From NCBI RefSeq assembly GCF_000620085.1, contig NZ_JHVJ01000027.1, positions 1 to 64,000 of the forward strand: a stretch of 64,000 nt of DNA, read 5' to 3'. Positions 25,262 through 34,232 of this stretch are shown here, in pieces (the stretch's first letter is position 1; every line of letters begins with the position of its first letter). A model generated the notes under the pieces. It did not search any database. It saw nothing but the letters and a program-made list of their open reading frames with translations, and had not been told where the DNA came from. Source of the DNA: Marinobacterium jannaschii DSM 6295. GTDB lineage: Bacteria; Pseudomonadota; Gammaproteobacteria; Pseudomonadales; Balneatricaceae. A program made the translations under genes and the position numbers.

Positions 25262-26341
25262 ATGAACACTTCAAGATCGCTCCGTATTCTTCACGTCGCT
25301 AATTTCGAACGCTTTAAGTACGGACAGTGGTATATGGGGCTGGATTCCAAACTGTCCTATGGCTTCGTGCAACTCGGTCACTGTGTAGAGCCGTTTTCAC
25401 ATCGTGATGTTGCACGCGCTGAGAACATGTTTAAAAGCAAAAAAGGCGGCACTAAGGTGATGAATCGACGTCTGCTGGAGATGGTCGACAACTACCAGCC
25501 CGATTTCATCATGTTGGGGCACTCGGAACTGATATCGCTGGAAACCCTGCAACAAATTCGCAGCCGCTATCCGAATGTTCCGATTGCGATGTGGTACTGC
25601 GACCCTTTGTTCCATGAACACGGTGTGGAATTGCTTAACAGCCGCACCTCTTTGCTTGATGCCCTGTTTACTACCACCGGCGGGCCGCTGCTGGAAGCGA
25701 TTGGTCAGTCAGAGGGCGGGCGGAACTGTACCGTAGCTCATATACCCAACTGGGTTTATAAGGGGGCTGAGAGTGGAGAGGCATTCCGTAATCCCGAACC
25801 GAGTAGCGATCTTGTCTTTGCTGGTAGTGACTACCATGAACCGGAGCGGCAGGCGCTATTGAAAAAGTTACGCGATGACGTGCCGGGTGTTAACTTCCGG
25901 ATTTTCCAGGCGCTGGATAATCCACGTATCCATGGTCGTCCTTATTATGCAGCATTGGAATCTAGCTTGATGGGATTGTCCTTGTCACGCAGAGTGGATG
26001 TGGACTGGTACAGCTCGGATCGACTACAACAGATGACAGGCAATGGCCTTTGCACATTCTCACCACGGACTCAGGGATTGGATCAGCTATTTAGCGATGA
26101 CGAAGTCGTCTGGTTCGATTCCAATGATGAGTTGATCGATAAAGTCGCTTATTACAAACAGAATCCGCAGGCAGCCAGAGATATTGCTGAAGCTGGCTGG
26201 AACAAGGTTCATCGGATTTGTGATGCGCGTCGGGTAGCAAAGTTTATCCTTGAAGTTGCTCAGGACCGGCCTCTGTCCGAAGGCTATGAATGGGCCTCCC
26301 AAATCTATAAGGCACCTAAATGCGGAGCTGTTTCTAAATGA
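25262..26341 (+). CDS. CgeB-like glycosyltransferase family protein
   Basis: A 359-residue protein beginning SLRILHVANFERFKYGQWYMGLDSKLSYGF. It contains MWYCDPLFHEHGVELL and DLVFAGSDYHEPERQALLKKL, and ends in a glycosyl-transfer-like domain (LQQMTGNGLCTFSPRTQGLDQLFSDDEVVWFDSNDEL). The last block resembles the C-terminal domain of CgeB/spore-maturation-type glycosyltransferases. It follows a 93-base gap that may hold a separate promoter. It overlaps the ligase-like gene by four bases. The sugar and acceptor are unknown. Confidence 0.72.
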   Translation: MNTSRSLRILHVANFERFKYGQWYMGLDSKLSYGFVQLGHCVEPFSHRDVARAENMFKSKKGGTKVMNRRLLEMVDNYQPDFIMLGHSELISLETLQQIRSRYPNVPIAMWYCDPLFHEHGVELLNSRTSLLDALFTTTGGPLLEAIGQSEGGRNCTVAHIPNWVYKGAESGEAFRNPEPSSDLVFAGSDYHEPERQALLKKLRDDVPGVNFRIFQALDNPRIHGRPYYAALESSLMGLSLSRRVDVDWYSSDRLQQMTGNGLCTFSPRTQGLDQLFSDDEVVWFDSNDELIDKVAYYKQNPQAARDIAEAGWNKVHRICDARRVAKFILEVAQDRPLSEGYEWASQIYKAPKCGAVSK

Positions 26342-27639
26342 GTGTGGTCGTAGAAAGCCAGTCGCTACGAATTGAGCGAGTAGGCAACTGGGCATTGTAT
26401 CTGTTCTTCTTAACCGCATGGGTGGCACCGGGGGCCGCAAACCTTGCACTGCTGACTATGCTGGTCTGCAGCTTACTCACGCCCCGCGTCAGTTTATCTG
26501 CATGGAGCCGTATGCCGATTTTCTGGCTTGTCGTGGCCTGGAATCTCTATCTGGGGTTGCGGTTGGGCTTAGTCTATATAGAGACCCCAGAGCAGTTTGG
26601 GATCCACCTATCTGCAACTGCTGATTTCTTCAAACTCAGTCTGTTCTTTATCGTCGGCTGGTGGGCGAGGGGGGATGAGCGCAAGATCAAGTTGCTGCTA
26701 GTATTGGCCCTTACCGGGCTTGTTCTCAATACTTTAAAGCGTGTTGATTGGGATAGCCTTCCTCACTATCTGTTTACCAATCGTAGGACAGGGTTTGGGG
26801 TGCAGATTCCAATGGCTGCATTGTTAAGCGGGGCGCTTGTAGTGGGCTTAGTAGCCTTGCATAAGGAAATGGTAGGGAGCATTGGGCGGTGGCGGCTGGG
26901 GCGTGGCGTTATGTGGACGCTGCTACTGACTTTTTCGCTGACTATCGTTTTTCATACTCAGACCCGGGCAATCTGGCTTGCTTTAATCATTCTGACTCCC
27001 AGCATCCTGTTTTGTCAGTATGGGGGGGCTGGCTTGAAGGAGAGTATTCTTCGTGGTGTTGCGTTGCTATTGATTAGTGTGCTTGTCCTGGTTGGGTTGT
27101 ATCAGCTGGATACAGTCTCTTCCCGAGTGTTATATGAGTTAGAGACCATCAAGTCTATTTTTGATCCGCAGAGAGCTGTACCCGGAGGCTCTCTGGGTGT
27201 CCGGTATCATGCTGTTTTGCTTGGTTTTGAGGCATGGTGGGAAAAAGCTTGGCTGGGGTGGGGGGCAGGATATGAGCTGGCAAAAGAAGGAGCGGATTCT
27301 CTGCCGTTAAAAATTTACCATCTGCATAACACTTACCTGGAACTTCTTGTTCGCTTTGGTGCGATTGGCATTGGGATTTTAAGTGTGGGTGCGGCTTTGC
27401 TCCTGTTCACCTTATTGGATGCATGGCGTAAAGGTGTTTTGGAGCACGGGGTAGTGCTGGCTCTTATTGGCTTGGGGCTTAACTTTGCAATCTGGAGCTT
27501 GGCTGATTATCAAATCATGCGAGGCTACTGTCAGATGTACTGGTTCCTTCTTGGGGGGCTTTTTCTATCGGTGCACTTCTCACAATCTTTCTCAATTCCG
27601 CCGGTGAGTAAGGAGGAACTACAATATGACACAATCTAA
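26338..27639 (+). CDS. O-antigen ligase-like membrane protein (WaaL family)
   Basis: A 433-residue polytopic inner-membrane protein with about ten to twelve hydrophobic helices. A large non-membrane loop at about 265-335 contains SLGVRYHAVLLGFEAWWEKAWLGWGAGYE and HLHNTYLELLVRFGAIGIG, the Wzy_C/WaaL periplasmic loop with the essential-type His. It would transfer O-antigen or another polymer from undecaprenyl diphosphate to lipid A-core. WaaL and Wzy polymerases are hard to separate by sequence; the LPS-core setting favours a ligase. Confidence 0.82.
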   Translation: MSVVVESQSLRIERVGNWALYLFFLTAWVAPGAANLALLTMLVCSLLTPRVSLSAWSRMPIFWLVVAWNLYLGLRLGLVYIETPEQFGIHLSATADFFKLSLFFIVGWWARGDERKIKLLLVLALTGLVLNTLKRVDWDSLPHYLFTNRRTGFGVQIPMAALLSGALVVGLVALHKEMVGSIGRWRLGRGVMWTLLLTFSLTIVFHTQTRAIWLALIILTPSILFCQYGGAGLKESILRGVALLLISVLVLVGLYQLDTVSSRVLYELETIKSIFDPQRAVPGGSLGVRYHAVLLGFEAWWEKAWLGWGAGYELAKEGADSLPLKIYHLHNTYLELLVRFGAIGIGILSVGAALLLFTLLDAWRKGVLEHGVVLALIGLGLNFAIWSLADYQIMRGYCQMYWFLLGGLFLSVHFSQSFSIPPVSKEELQYDTI

Positions 27640-28522
27640 TATGGTATTTTACACATTGGCGGTGGGCTCATCCGTGAGTTATCACCAAGAGGCCCAGCTC
27701 TCTGTCATATCACTCTACGCTTATTCTGACCCCGAGACTGTAATTGTAGTCTATACGGATCATCCAGAATACTACTGTTGGTTAGAGGGAGGACGTATCC
27801 AAATCCGGACAATGCCGCAAGATCAATTGCAAGGATGGATTAATGGCGGGCCTGGGAAGAACCCCTACTTTTTCCGTGCAAAGCTATGTCTGGCTGCTGA
27901 CATAGCCAGTGCATACAGCTGTGCGTCAATATGGTTTGATACTGACTGCGTGGCTGTGTCCCATCTTTCTGGCTTACAGGAGCGATTGGAGCAGGGTGTA
28001 GCATTGATGCAGAAGTCAGAAGACCGCTTCAGTGATGGTGATACCAAGGCCGAGAGGGCCTATTGGAAAGCCCTGAAAGGTAGCGACTTTGCAGGTATAC
28101 GGGCGACTAAGGAATCTCGTCAGTGGAATTCAGGCATCATCGGAGTACCCGCGGGGCAAGCGAGCAGGGCGATGAAAGCCTTGCAAACTCTTGATGCGAT
28201 GATGGCTGCTGAGATACCCGGTCGAACTTTAGAGCAGGTTGCCGCGGGATTGGCATTGGAGGAAAGTGGGCCGTTAGAGGCCTGTGATCAGGTTATCTAT
28301 CACTATTGGGCTAATAAAGCACAGTGGCATGATTTTGCCCTTACTCTGCTTTTTCAGGCGCTTAATATAAAGGCTGATATTGATCAGGTTGCAGGTAAGT
28401 ATCGTGAGCTAGTAGAAAATCACAAACTGCCACCGTTACGAGCTGAACGCCCCTCCCGTGTGGAGCGGCATAAGCGCAGATGGCGTAAACGTTTGAGGCT
28501 ACTTGCCCCATGTGAAAAGTAG
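27626..28522 (+). CDS. Possible GT-A sugar transferase, unknown
   Basis: A 298-residue protein that I do not recognise firmly. It opens FYTLAVGSSVSYHQEAQLSVISLYAYSDP, a GT8-like opening, and has IWFDTDCVAVSHLSGLQERL at about 102-120, where DTD could be a DxD metal motif. It also has QWNSGIIGVPAGQ, which GT8 enzymes use to close the sugar site. The C-terminus is very basic (RPSRVERHKRRWRKRLRLL). The gene overlaps the ligase-like gene by 14 bases and overlaps the convergent GT2 gene end by 24. A galactosyl- or glucosyltransferase role is a guess. Confidence 0.6.
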   Translation: MTQSNMVFYTLAVGSSVSYHQEAQLSVISLYAYSDPETVIVVYTDHPEYYCWLEGGRIQIRTMPQDQLQGWINGGPGKNPYFFRAKLCLAADIASAYSCASIWFDTDCVAVSHLSGLQERLEQGVALMQKSEDRFSDGDTKAERAYWKALKGSDFAGIRATKESRQWNSGIIGVPAGQASRAMKALQTLDAMMAAEIPGRTLEQVAAGLALEESGPLEACDQVIYHYWANKAQWHDFALTLLFQALNIKADIDQVAGKYRELVENHKLPPLRAERPSRVERHKRRWRKRLRLLAPCEK

Positions 28523-29443
28523 CTTTTGCACGCAGCAGCGTAGGTAATGCGCGGCTGCTTTTATCTGGCGTGGATCGGCTTTGATAGCTTCCCAGTAAAG
28601 CCGACGGGCCGCAGCTTTCTTGCCCGCTTTATCGCAGGCTCTGGCAGCAGCGTACCAGGTTTTCCAGATAGCCCAGCGAACGTCCGGGTTTCGTAATTGG
28701 TTTTGATCACAAAGCTCGTTGAGTCGTTTAGATAAAACTCGTGCACAGCGTAGCCTTGAAGTGAGTTGAGGCGCGGTGGATGCGTGGGGCTGCTGCGGGT
28801 TATGGAAGTATCGGTACTGAAATGGTTTACCCGGCAAGTAGCCCCAGCTGCCTTGTGTAGCAATCAAATGCCAGAGAAGATGGTCCTCACCGTATCTGAT
28901 ACGTACATCAAACCAGCCAATAGAGTCTAGGGCGCTAAGCTTAAACACGGTGGCACAGACAAGCGGTGATCGGTTTCTTAGTAACCTAAACGACTGCGGG
29001 TTTGGTTCAAGAGGTAATAGCTTTCGATGAGTAATAGAGCCTTGTTCATCATAAAACAACTTTACTCCATCGGATGATGCCGCTATGTCATCTGGATTTG
29101 CTTGAAAGTGGTTTTTAGCGCGGCGGACAAAATCCTCTGGCCAGATATCGTCGGAGTCCAGAAAGACAATTAAGTCCATATTGCTCACAAAAGGCCTGGC
29201 CGCGTTTCGAGCGCTTGAGAGTCCTTTATTTACCTGATGTACAAGCCGCCATCTGGCTGGATCCAGTTTATGACTTTGAATCCAGTGTTCCACATTCGTG
29301 TGGCTACAATCCGTTGAGCCGTCATCAATGATCACAACCAGATCAGGCTGAACGTCTTGACGCCGGACTGAATCCAATGTCTCCAGAACCAGAGTCTCAC
29401 GGTTGTATACAGGGATTACAACAGCTAGCTGTGCTTGAGGCAT
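28499..29443 (-). CDS. GT2-family glycosyltransferase
   Basis: A roughly 314-residue GT-A enzyme. It starts AQLAVVIPVYNRETLVLETLDSV and has VVIIDDGSTDCSHTNVEHW, GLSSARNAARPF and the DxD-type LIVFLDSDDIWPEDFV. The acceptor domain follows (RIRYGEDHLLWHLIATQGSW). It lies downstream of the acyltransferase gene on the minus strand, so the two form an operon opposite the LPS run. ATG 29443 is chosen as start; GTG 29467 is an alternative with no better ribosome site. Its last 24 bases overlap the end of the gene at 27626. Confidence 0.88.
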   Translation of the reverse strand: MPQAQLAVVIPVYNRETLVLETLDSVRRQDVQPDLVVIIDDGSTDCSHTNVEHWIQSHKLDPARWRLVHQVNKGLSSARNAARPFVSNMDLIVFLDSDDIWPEDFVRRAKNHFQANPDDIAASSDGVKLFYDEQGSITHRKLLPLEPNPQSFRLLRNRSPLVCATVFKLSALDSIGWFDVRIRYGEDHLLWHLIATQGSWGYLPGKPFQYRYFHNPQQPHASTAPQLTSRLRCARVLSKRLNELCDQNQLRNPDVRWAIWKTWYAAARACDKAGKKAAARRLYWEAIKADPRQIKAAAHYLRCCVQKLLFTWGK

Positions 29444-29484
29444 AAACGCTTGTGGGTTCCTAGACACGTAAGATACCGATCGGG

Positions 29485-30387
29485 TTATTCGTAGCGGACA
29501 GCTTTATCGCTACCATCAAAAGCGGTCTTAAAGCGACGGTGTACCCACATATACTGGGTTGGATATTCCCTGATCGCTTGTTCCAGTGCAATATTGACGC
29601 GAGTGGTGTCGGATATTTCATCGTCAGAAGGGAAGTCGCTCATTACGGGGTGAAACTTTAACAGGTAATGCCCATCTTCAGATGATCTGTAATGCGCGAA
29701 GATCATAACCTGAGCTTTGCCGAGCCGAGCCAGCTTCGATGCCGAAGGGACTGTCGCTGCTGGGATGCCAAAAAAAGGAACCTCTATTGATTGCTTCGGC
29801 CCCATATCCTGATCGGGCGCAAACCAGACGATATTGCCGTTGCGAAGGTTCCGGATGATCCCTCTGCTGCTTTCATTGTTGATCAGCTGTTTTATAAAGC
29901 GATTGCGTCCCTTGCAAATAAAATGATCGAACAATGGATTGTTGTGAGGGCGATAGACTGCATAGAAATCAAGATGCTGTCCCAGCAGAAAGCCTCCCAG
30001 GTCCAGAGTTGAATAGTGCGCTGCAGTTAATAAAATGCCTTTCCCGTTGGCCTTTGCCGCTTCCAGATGTTCAAGACCCTCTATGGTGCAGCGGTTTTCG
30101 AACCGGGCAGTTGATGACCACCAGGCGTTGGCTGTTTCGAGCAGGCCGATGGCGTTGTTCTCAAATACTTCTATAGCCATCTGCCGGCGCTCCGGGGCGC
30201 TCTTTTCCGGAAAGCAGAGTTCCAGATTGACTTCGACAATTCGACGCCGACGCCTGATGGCTCTATACAAAAGTCGGCCTAGTTGGCGACCCAGTGCGTA
30301 TTGAATTCGCAGAGGCAGAAGTATCGCCAGTCGCAATAGCGCTAGCAGCAACCAGGTGGGCCAGAAACGGGGAGCGTAAAATGACAT
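29485..30387 (-). CDS. Lipid A late acyltransferase (LpxL/LpxM-like)
   Basis: A 300-residue inner-membrane enzyme. A hydrophobic anchor near the N-terminus (PTWLLLALLRLAILL) is followed by RRRRIVEVNLELCFPEKS and the catalytic HX4D box TAAHYSTLD. The sequence VWFAPDQDMGPKQSIEVPFFGIPAATV is diagnostic of the LpxL/LpxM/LpxP family. It transfers a secondary fatty acid from ACP to Kdo2-lipid IVA. ATG 30387 matches the family N-terminus; a TTG 12 codons upstream is less likely. It is divergent from msbA. Confidence 0.92.
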   Translation of the reverse strand: MSFYAPRFWPTWLLLALLRLAILLPLRIQYALGRQLGRLLYRAIRRRRRIVEVNLELCFPEKSAPERRQMAIEVFENNAIGLLETANAWWSSTARFENRCTIEGLEHLEAAKANGKGILLTAAHYSTLDLGGFLLGQHLDFYAVYRPHNNPLFDHFICKGRNRFIKQLINNESSRGIIRNLRNGNIVWFAPDQDMGPKQSIEVPFFGIPAATVPSASKLARLGKAQVMIFAHYRSSEDGHYLLKFHPVMSDFPSDDEISDTTRVNIALEQAIREYPTQYMWVHRRFKTAFDGSDKAVRYE

Positions 30388-30436
30388 GGGCTGTGATTTT
30401 AAGGTAAGCGGACGTTGATTCAAAAAGCTGATTGTA

Positions 30437-30448
30437 CCATGTACATGG
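30437..30448. promoter_or_regulatory. 12-bp palindrome between the acyltransferase gene and msbA
   Basis: CCATGTACATGG, a perfect palindrome, lies about 50 bases upstream of the acyltransferase start and 90 upstream of msbA. It is a candidate shared operator for two lipid A genes. No protein is known to bind it. Confidence 0.35.
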
Positions 30449-30536
30449 CACGCTGCCGCGCAGAATATGCAGTATATGAAGCCCGTTGCTAATCGGGGTA
30501 TACTCCTTGCCTCATCCTTTTGTTTTTATTACTGCC

Positions 30537-32300
30537 ATGCCTCTACAATCTGATTCCGCACATGCGTCAAGCTGGCGCGTCTACCTGCGTTTGCTTACTT
30601 ATGTACGTCCATACTGGTTTACCCTGGTAGTCAGTGTACTGGGCTTTGGACTCTATGCCGGCACACAGGCGGGGTTTGCCAAGTGGCTGCAGTATGTGGT
30701 GGACAGTGTCAGTGCAGGTGATCTGGATGCCAGGGGCTGGCTGGCCCTGTCAGTGATCGGGCTGTTTTTTGTCCGGGGGATAGGCAGTTTCCTGGGGCTG
30801 TATAGTATTTCCTATGCTGCCCGGCATGTGATTAACAACCTGCGCAAGAGCCTCTTTGACCATATGCTTCGACTGCCCAGTGCATTCTTTCAGGGCAGCT
30901 CCAATGGACAGATTCTTTCACGATTTACCTATAACGTTGAGCAGGTCACGGATTCGGTGACGATGGCCTTGCGAATTCTGCTGCGCGAAGGTCTGACCGT
31001 GATTGGCTTGTTTGGCTATCTGATTTATTTGAATTGGAAGCTCACGGCTATTTTTCTGGTGGTCATGCCTGTGGTGGCCTTGCTGGTGACCCTTGCAGCG
31101 AAAAGGTTTCGTAAGCTAAGCGGTACTATTCAGGATTCGGTCGGTGATGTGGCCCATGTCGCTACCGAAGTGGTTAATGGTATTGATGTGGTGCGGGTGT
31201 TCGGTGGTATTGAAGCGGAGCAAAAGCGTTTCCATGAGGCCAGCGATCGAAACCGGCAGCAGTTTATGAAGCTGGTAGTGACCGAAGCAATCAGTACTCC
31301 GCTGATTCAGCTGATTGTGGCCTCGGCGCTATCGATACTGGTCTATATGGCGATGCATCCTTCACTAATGGCGGCGATGTCAGCAGGGGAGTTTATCTCC
31401 TTCATCACAGCAGCGGGGATGATAGCAAAACCGCTACGCCAACTTACGAGCGTCAATAGCGTGATTCAGAAAGGGATCGCCGCCGCTGACAGCGTTTTTG
31501 AAATTCTGGACGAGAAAGTCGAGCAGGATAACGGGATTCTTGTTGTGGAAGAATGCCGGGGAGACCTCCGCTTTAAGGATCTCTGTTTCCGCTATCAGGG
31601 GGCTGACTCTGATGCGATCCGAAACCTGAGTCTTGATGTGAAAGCCGGCGAATCAGTGGCTTTCGTTGGCCGCTCCGGCAGCGGGAAATCAACCCTGGTG
31701 AGTCTTCTGCCGCGCTTTGGAGAGCCCACATCGGGTTCGATATATCTGGATGATGTAGTACTGAAGGATTACAGCCTCAACTCTCTGCGAAAGCAGATCT
31801 CAATCGTCAATCAGAATGTAGTGCTATTCGATGGCACACTAGCTGAGAACATCGCTTATGGCGCACTGGCCACATGCAGTGCAGAGCAGGTGCGTCGGGC
31901 TGCAGAAGCTGCTCATGTGGTGGAGTTTGCCGATAGGCTGCCTCAGGGACTGAATACTCTGATTGGGTCTCAGGGGATAAGTCTCTCCGGTGGACAACGG
32001 CAACGTATTGCAATAGCGCGCGCACTATTAAAGGATGCCCCGATCCTGATCCTGGATGAAGCGACATCGGCATTGGATTCAGAGTCTGAACGCCATATTC
32101 AGGATGCCATGCATAATGTAATGCGGGGCCGCACTACGCTGGTGATTGCCCACCGTCTTTCAACGATTGAAGACGTAGACAGAATCGTGGTGCTGGATCA
32201 GGGGCAGATTGCCGAAGTTGGCAGTCACGCAGAGTTATTGGCGCTGGATGGTATTTATGCCCAGCTGCACAGCCTGCAATATCAGAGAACCTCAGAGTAA
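30537..32300 (+). CDS. msbA: Lipid A export ABC transporter MsbA
   Basis: A 587-residue half-transporter that flips lipid A-core across the inner membrane as a homodimer. The N-terminal domain has six helices, and the ATPase domain follows. Walker A GRSGSGKST is at about 378-386, with the Q-loop region VNQNVVLFDGTLAENIAYG, the signature SLSGGQRQR, Walker B PILILDEATSALD and the H-loop AHRLST. Start ATG 30537 gives the usual MsbA length; an in-frame TTG at 30486 is less likely. It is 23 bases before waaA, an established neighbour of LPS genes. Confidence 0.95.
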   Translation: MPLQSDSAHASSWRVYLRLLTYVRPYWFTLVVSVLGFGLYAGTQAGFAKWLQYVVDSVSAGDLDARGWLALSVIGLFFVRGIGSFLGLYSISYAARHVINNLRKSLFDHMLRLPSAFFQGSSNGQILSRFTYNVEQVTDSVTMALRILLREGLTVIGLFGYLIYLNWKLTAIFLVVMPVVALLVTLAAKRFRKLSGTIQDSVGDVAHVATEVVNGIDVVRVFGGIEAEQKRFHEASDRNRQQFMKLVVTEAISTPLIQLIVASALSILVYMAMHPSLMAAMSAGEFISFITAAGMIAKPLRQLTSVNSVIQKGIAAADSVFEILDEKVEQDNGILVVEECRGDLRFKDLCFRYQGADSDAIRNLSLDVKAGESVAFVGRSGSGKSTLVSLLPRFGEPTSGSIYLDDVVLKDYSLNSLRKQISIVNQNVVLFDGTLAENIAYGALATCSAEQVRRAAEAAHVVEFADRLPQGLNTLIGSQGISLSGGQRQRIAIARALLKDAPILILDEATSALDSESERHIQDAMHNVMRGRTTLVIAHRLSTIEDVDRIVVLDQGQIAEVGSHAELLALDGIYAQLHSLQYQRTSE

Positions 32301-32323
32301 TTGCGGCGTAGGGGTAAGCAAAA

Positions 32324-33586
32324 GTGAGATGGCTCTATTCCTGTGCCTGGTATCTGGCACTGCCGCTTGTACTGGTCAGGCTTTACCTGCGTAGCCGTAA
32401 GGCTCCTGCATACGCTGAGCGCGTATCCGAGCGTTTTGGCCTGGCTCCGAAAATATCGGGTCAGCCGTTATGGATTCATGCGGTTTCTGTGGGTGAGACC
32501 GTGGCAATTGCACCGCTGGTTGAATTGCTGCTGAAGCGTCATCCGGAGCTGCCTGTCCTGGTGACCACTATGACACCCACCGGGGCTGAACGGGTGAGAT
32601 CGATTTTTGGCGATCGTGTGCTGCACTGTTATTGTCCCTACGATCATCCCTGGCTGGTGAGCCTGTTTTTACGCCGTACAGATCCCCGCGCGCTGGTCGT
32701 AGTGGAGACTGAGTTGTGGCCTAACATTGTCTCGGGCTGCCATACTCGCGCTATTCCGGTAGTGCTGGCCAACGCCCGGCTTTCGGAACGTTCCGCTAGG
32801 GGATATGCGAAGTTTTCTTCACTGACCCGGCCGATGCTGCAGCAGCTGACGCTAGTGGCGGCTCAGAACAGAGTAGCGGCAGATCGGTTCCTGCAATTGG
32901 GCCTGCCTGAAAATCGACTGCAGGTTACGGGCAGCATCAAGTTTGATATTTCGCCAGCCGATGACTTGGTGGCTAAAGCCTTTCAGCTCAAGGCAGAGTG
33001 GGGTGCTCGCCCGGTTATTGTGGCGGGTAGTACCCATGATGGCGAAGAGCAGATGCTGCTTGAAATATTGCCTGCATTGCAACAGCTGGAGCCGGATCTG
33101 TTACTGGTTATAGTCCCCAGGCATCCAGAGCGATTTGGTCCGGTCGCTGAATTGTGTTCTTCCAAGGGCTTCCAGGTTGTGAGTCGGAGCAGTGGTGCTG
33201 AAGTTCGCTCCAGTACGGCGGTCTATATTGGCGATACCATGGGTGAGCTTCTATTGCTATTTGCAGCAGCCGATATCGCTTTTGTCGGCGGTAGTCTGAT
33301 AGAACGTGGGGGGCACAATCCGCTGGAGCCTGCGGTGTTGGCAAAGCCGGTGGTGATGGGGCCGCATGTGTTCAACTTTGCAGAAATCTGTAGCGAGCTT
33401 GAGCTATCGGGTGGTCTGCAACTGGCTGAATCAGGAGATGGTCTGCAACGTTGTCTGGTCGACCTGATGGCTAACCCTGAGCGCGCATTGGAGCAGGGAA
33501 GGAAGGCGGCGGCCTTTGTCAAACAGAATCAGGGAGCGTTAGAGCGCCTCTACTCCCTGATCGAAGAACATGGGAATATCAGCTGA
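32324..33586 (+). CDS. waaA: Kdo transferase WaaA (KdtA)
   Basis: A 420-residue GT30 enzyme that adds Kdo to lipid IVA. One N-terminal hydrophobic anchor (about 3-20) is followed by ERFGLAPKISGQPLWIHAVSVGETVA. The pieces VTTMTPTGAERV, VVVETELWPNI, VAGSTHDGEEQMLLEIL, VIVPRHPERF and GGSLIERGGHNPLEPA are all standard for KdtA. The gene starts at GTG 32324. It ends in an eight-base overlap with the convergent cyaY gene. Confidence 0.95.
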   Translation: MRWLYSCAWYLALPLVLVRLYLRSRKAPAYAERVSERFGLAPKISGQPLWIHAVSVGETVAIAPLVELLLKRHPELPVLVTTMTPTGAERVRSIFGDRVLHCYCPYDHPWLVSLFLRRTDPRALVVVETELWPNIVSGCHTRAIPVVLANARLSERSARGYAKFSSLTRPMLQQLTLVAAQNRVAADRFLQLGLPENRLQVTGSIKFDISPADDLVAKAFQLKAEWGARPVIVAGSTHDGEEQMLLEILPALQQLEPDLLLVIVPRHPERFGPVAELCSSKGFQVVSRSSGAEVRSSTAVYIGDTMGELLLLFAAADIAFVGGSLIERGGHNPLEPAVLAKPVVMGPHVFNFAEICSELELSGGLQLAESGDGLQRCLVDLMANPERALEQGRKAAAFVKQNQGALERLYSLIEEHGNIS

Positions 33587-33899
33587 AATCGAAGCTGAAA
33601 GTTTCGTTTGCCTGATCTCGGAACGCAGATTGCAGGAAGTCTGCCAGTGACTCGCCATCACTGTCTCGCACCCAGCCTCCGTCTTTGTAATCAAAGTGGA
33701 AACCGCCGCTGCGGGTAGCAACCCATAGCTGGAGCACCGGAGCCTGGCGGGTGAAGATTATCTGACTACGGTTTTCGCAGATAACCGTTAATACGCCACC
33801 GCTATTTTCGTAATCCAGATCACTTTCCGCATCATCCAGTTGGTACTCGATGTTTTCCAGCGTTGTGTCCACCAGATCGTTAAATTCTGATTCGGTCAT
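33579..33899 (-). CDS. cyaY: Frataxin-like iron protein CyaY
   Basis: A 106-residue cytoplasmic protein that binds iron and modulates IscS-dependent Fe-S assembly. The N-terminal acidic helix (EFNDLVDTTLENIEYQLDDAESDLDYEN) carries the iron-binding carboxylates, followed by beta strands with VLTVICENRSQIIFTRQAP and LQLWVATRSGGFHFDY. Size and order match CyaY. It is divergent from lptM-lysA-dapF, the same arrangement as in E. coli, and its end overlaps waaA. Confidence 0.94.
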   Translation of the reverse strand: MTESEFNDLVDTTLENIEYQLDDAESDLDYENSGGVLTVICENRSQIIFTRQAPVLQLWVATRSGGFHFDYKDGGWVRDSDGESLADFLQSAFRDQANETFSFDFS

Positions 33900-34067
33900 C
33901 TCCAGGCCCTTACATCACTAAAACTCTGTTTGCAGAGAAGTGTATTCCTTTTAGCCTCCGGAGACACCTCCGACGGCCACCATTTTGTCAGCGGCAGGCA
34001 GCTTTTTGACGGCGTTAAAGCGCTCTTTGTGCGGGGTTTTGCGGTACTCAAGCCGTTGGGAGGCCGG

Positions 34068-34073
34068 TATACT
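34068..34073 (+). promoter_or_regulatory. Probable -10 box for the lptM-lysA-dapF operon
   Basis: TATACT lies 35 bases upstream of the lptM start in the cyaY-lptM divergent gap. No good -35 is seen at 16-18 bases, so the promoter assignment is tentative. Confidence 0.4.
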
Positions 34074-34107
34074 TTGCCTATCAACTAATCAGGCTGTGGA
34101 TATAGAT

Positions 34108-34221
34108 GTGAGAAAATTCGGACTGATGCTGCTGGTCAGCATGACGTTACTGGGTGGTTGCGGACAGAAGGGCGATCTCTACCTTCCGAAAGGCGACGCA
34201 CAGCAATCACAGCAGAACTGA
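34108..34221 (+). CDS. lptM: Small lipoprotein LptM (YifL)
   Basis: A 37-residue lipoprotein: a signal peptide RKFGLMLLVSMTLLGG, a lipobox LLGGC with the lipidated Cys at 18, and a short CGQKGDLYLPKG tail, the hallmark of YifL/LptM. LptM assists the LPS-assembly protein LptD in the outer membrane. It starts at GTG 34108, which puts the signal peptide at the N-terminus. It is 11 bases upstream of lysA, as in other gammaproteobacteria. Confidence 0.9.
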   Translation: MRKFGLMLLVSMTLLGGCGQKGDLYLPKGDAQQSQQN

Positions 34222-34232
34222 CGAGACAACAG

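Noticed and set aside
34158-34232. N-terminal extension of LysA overlapping lptM
   Set aside because: The extra residues are low complexity and come from the lptM coding sequence in another frame; LysA homologues start near 34233.
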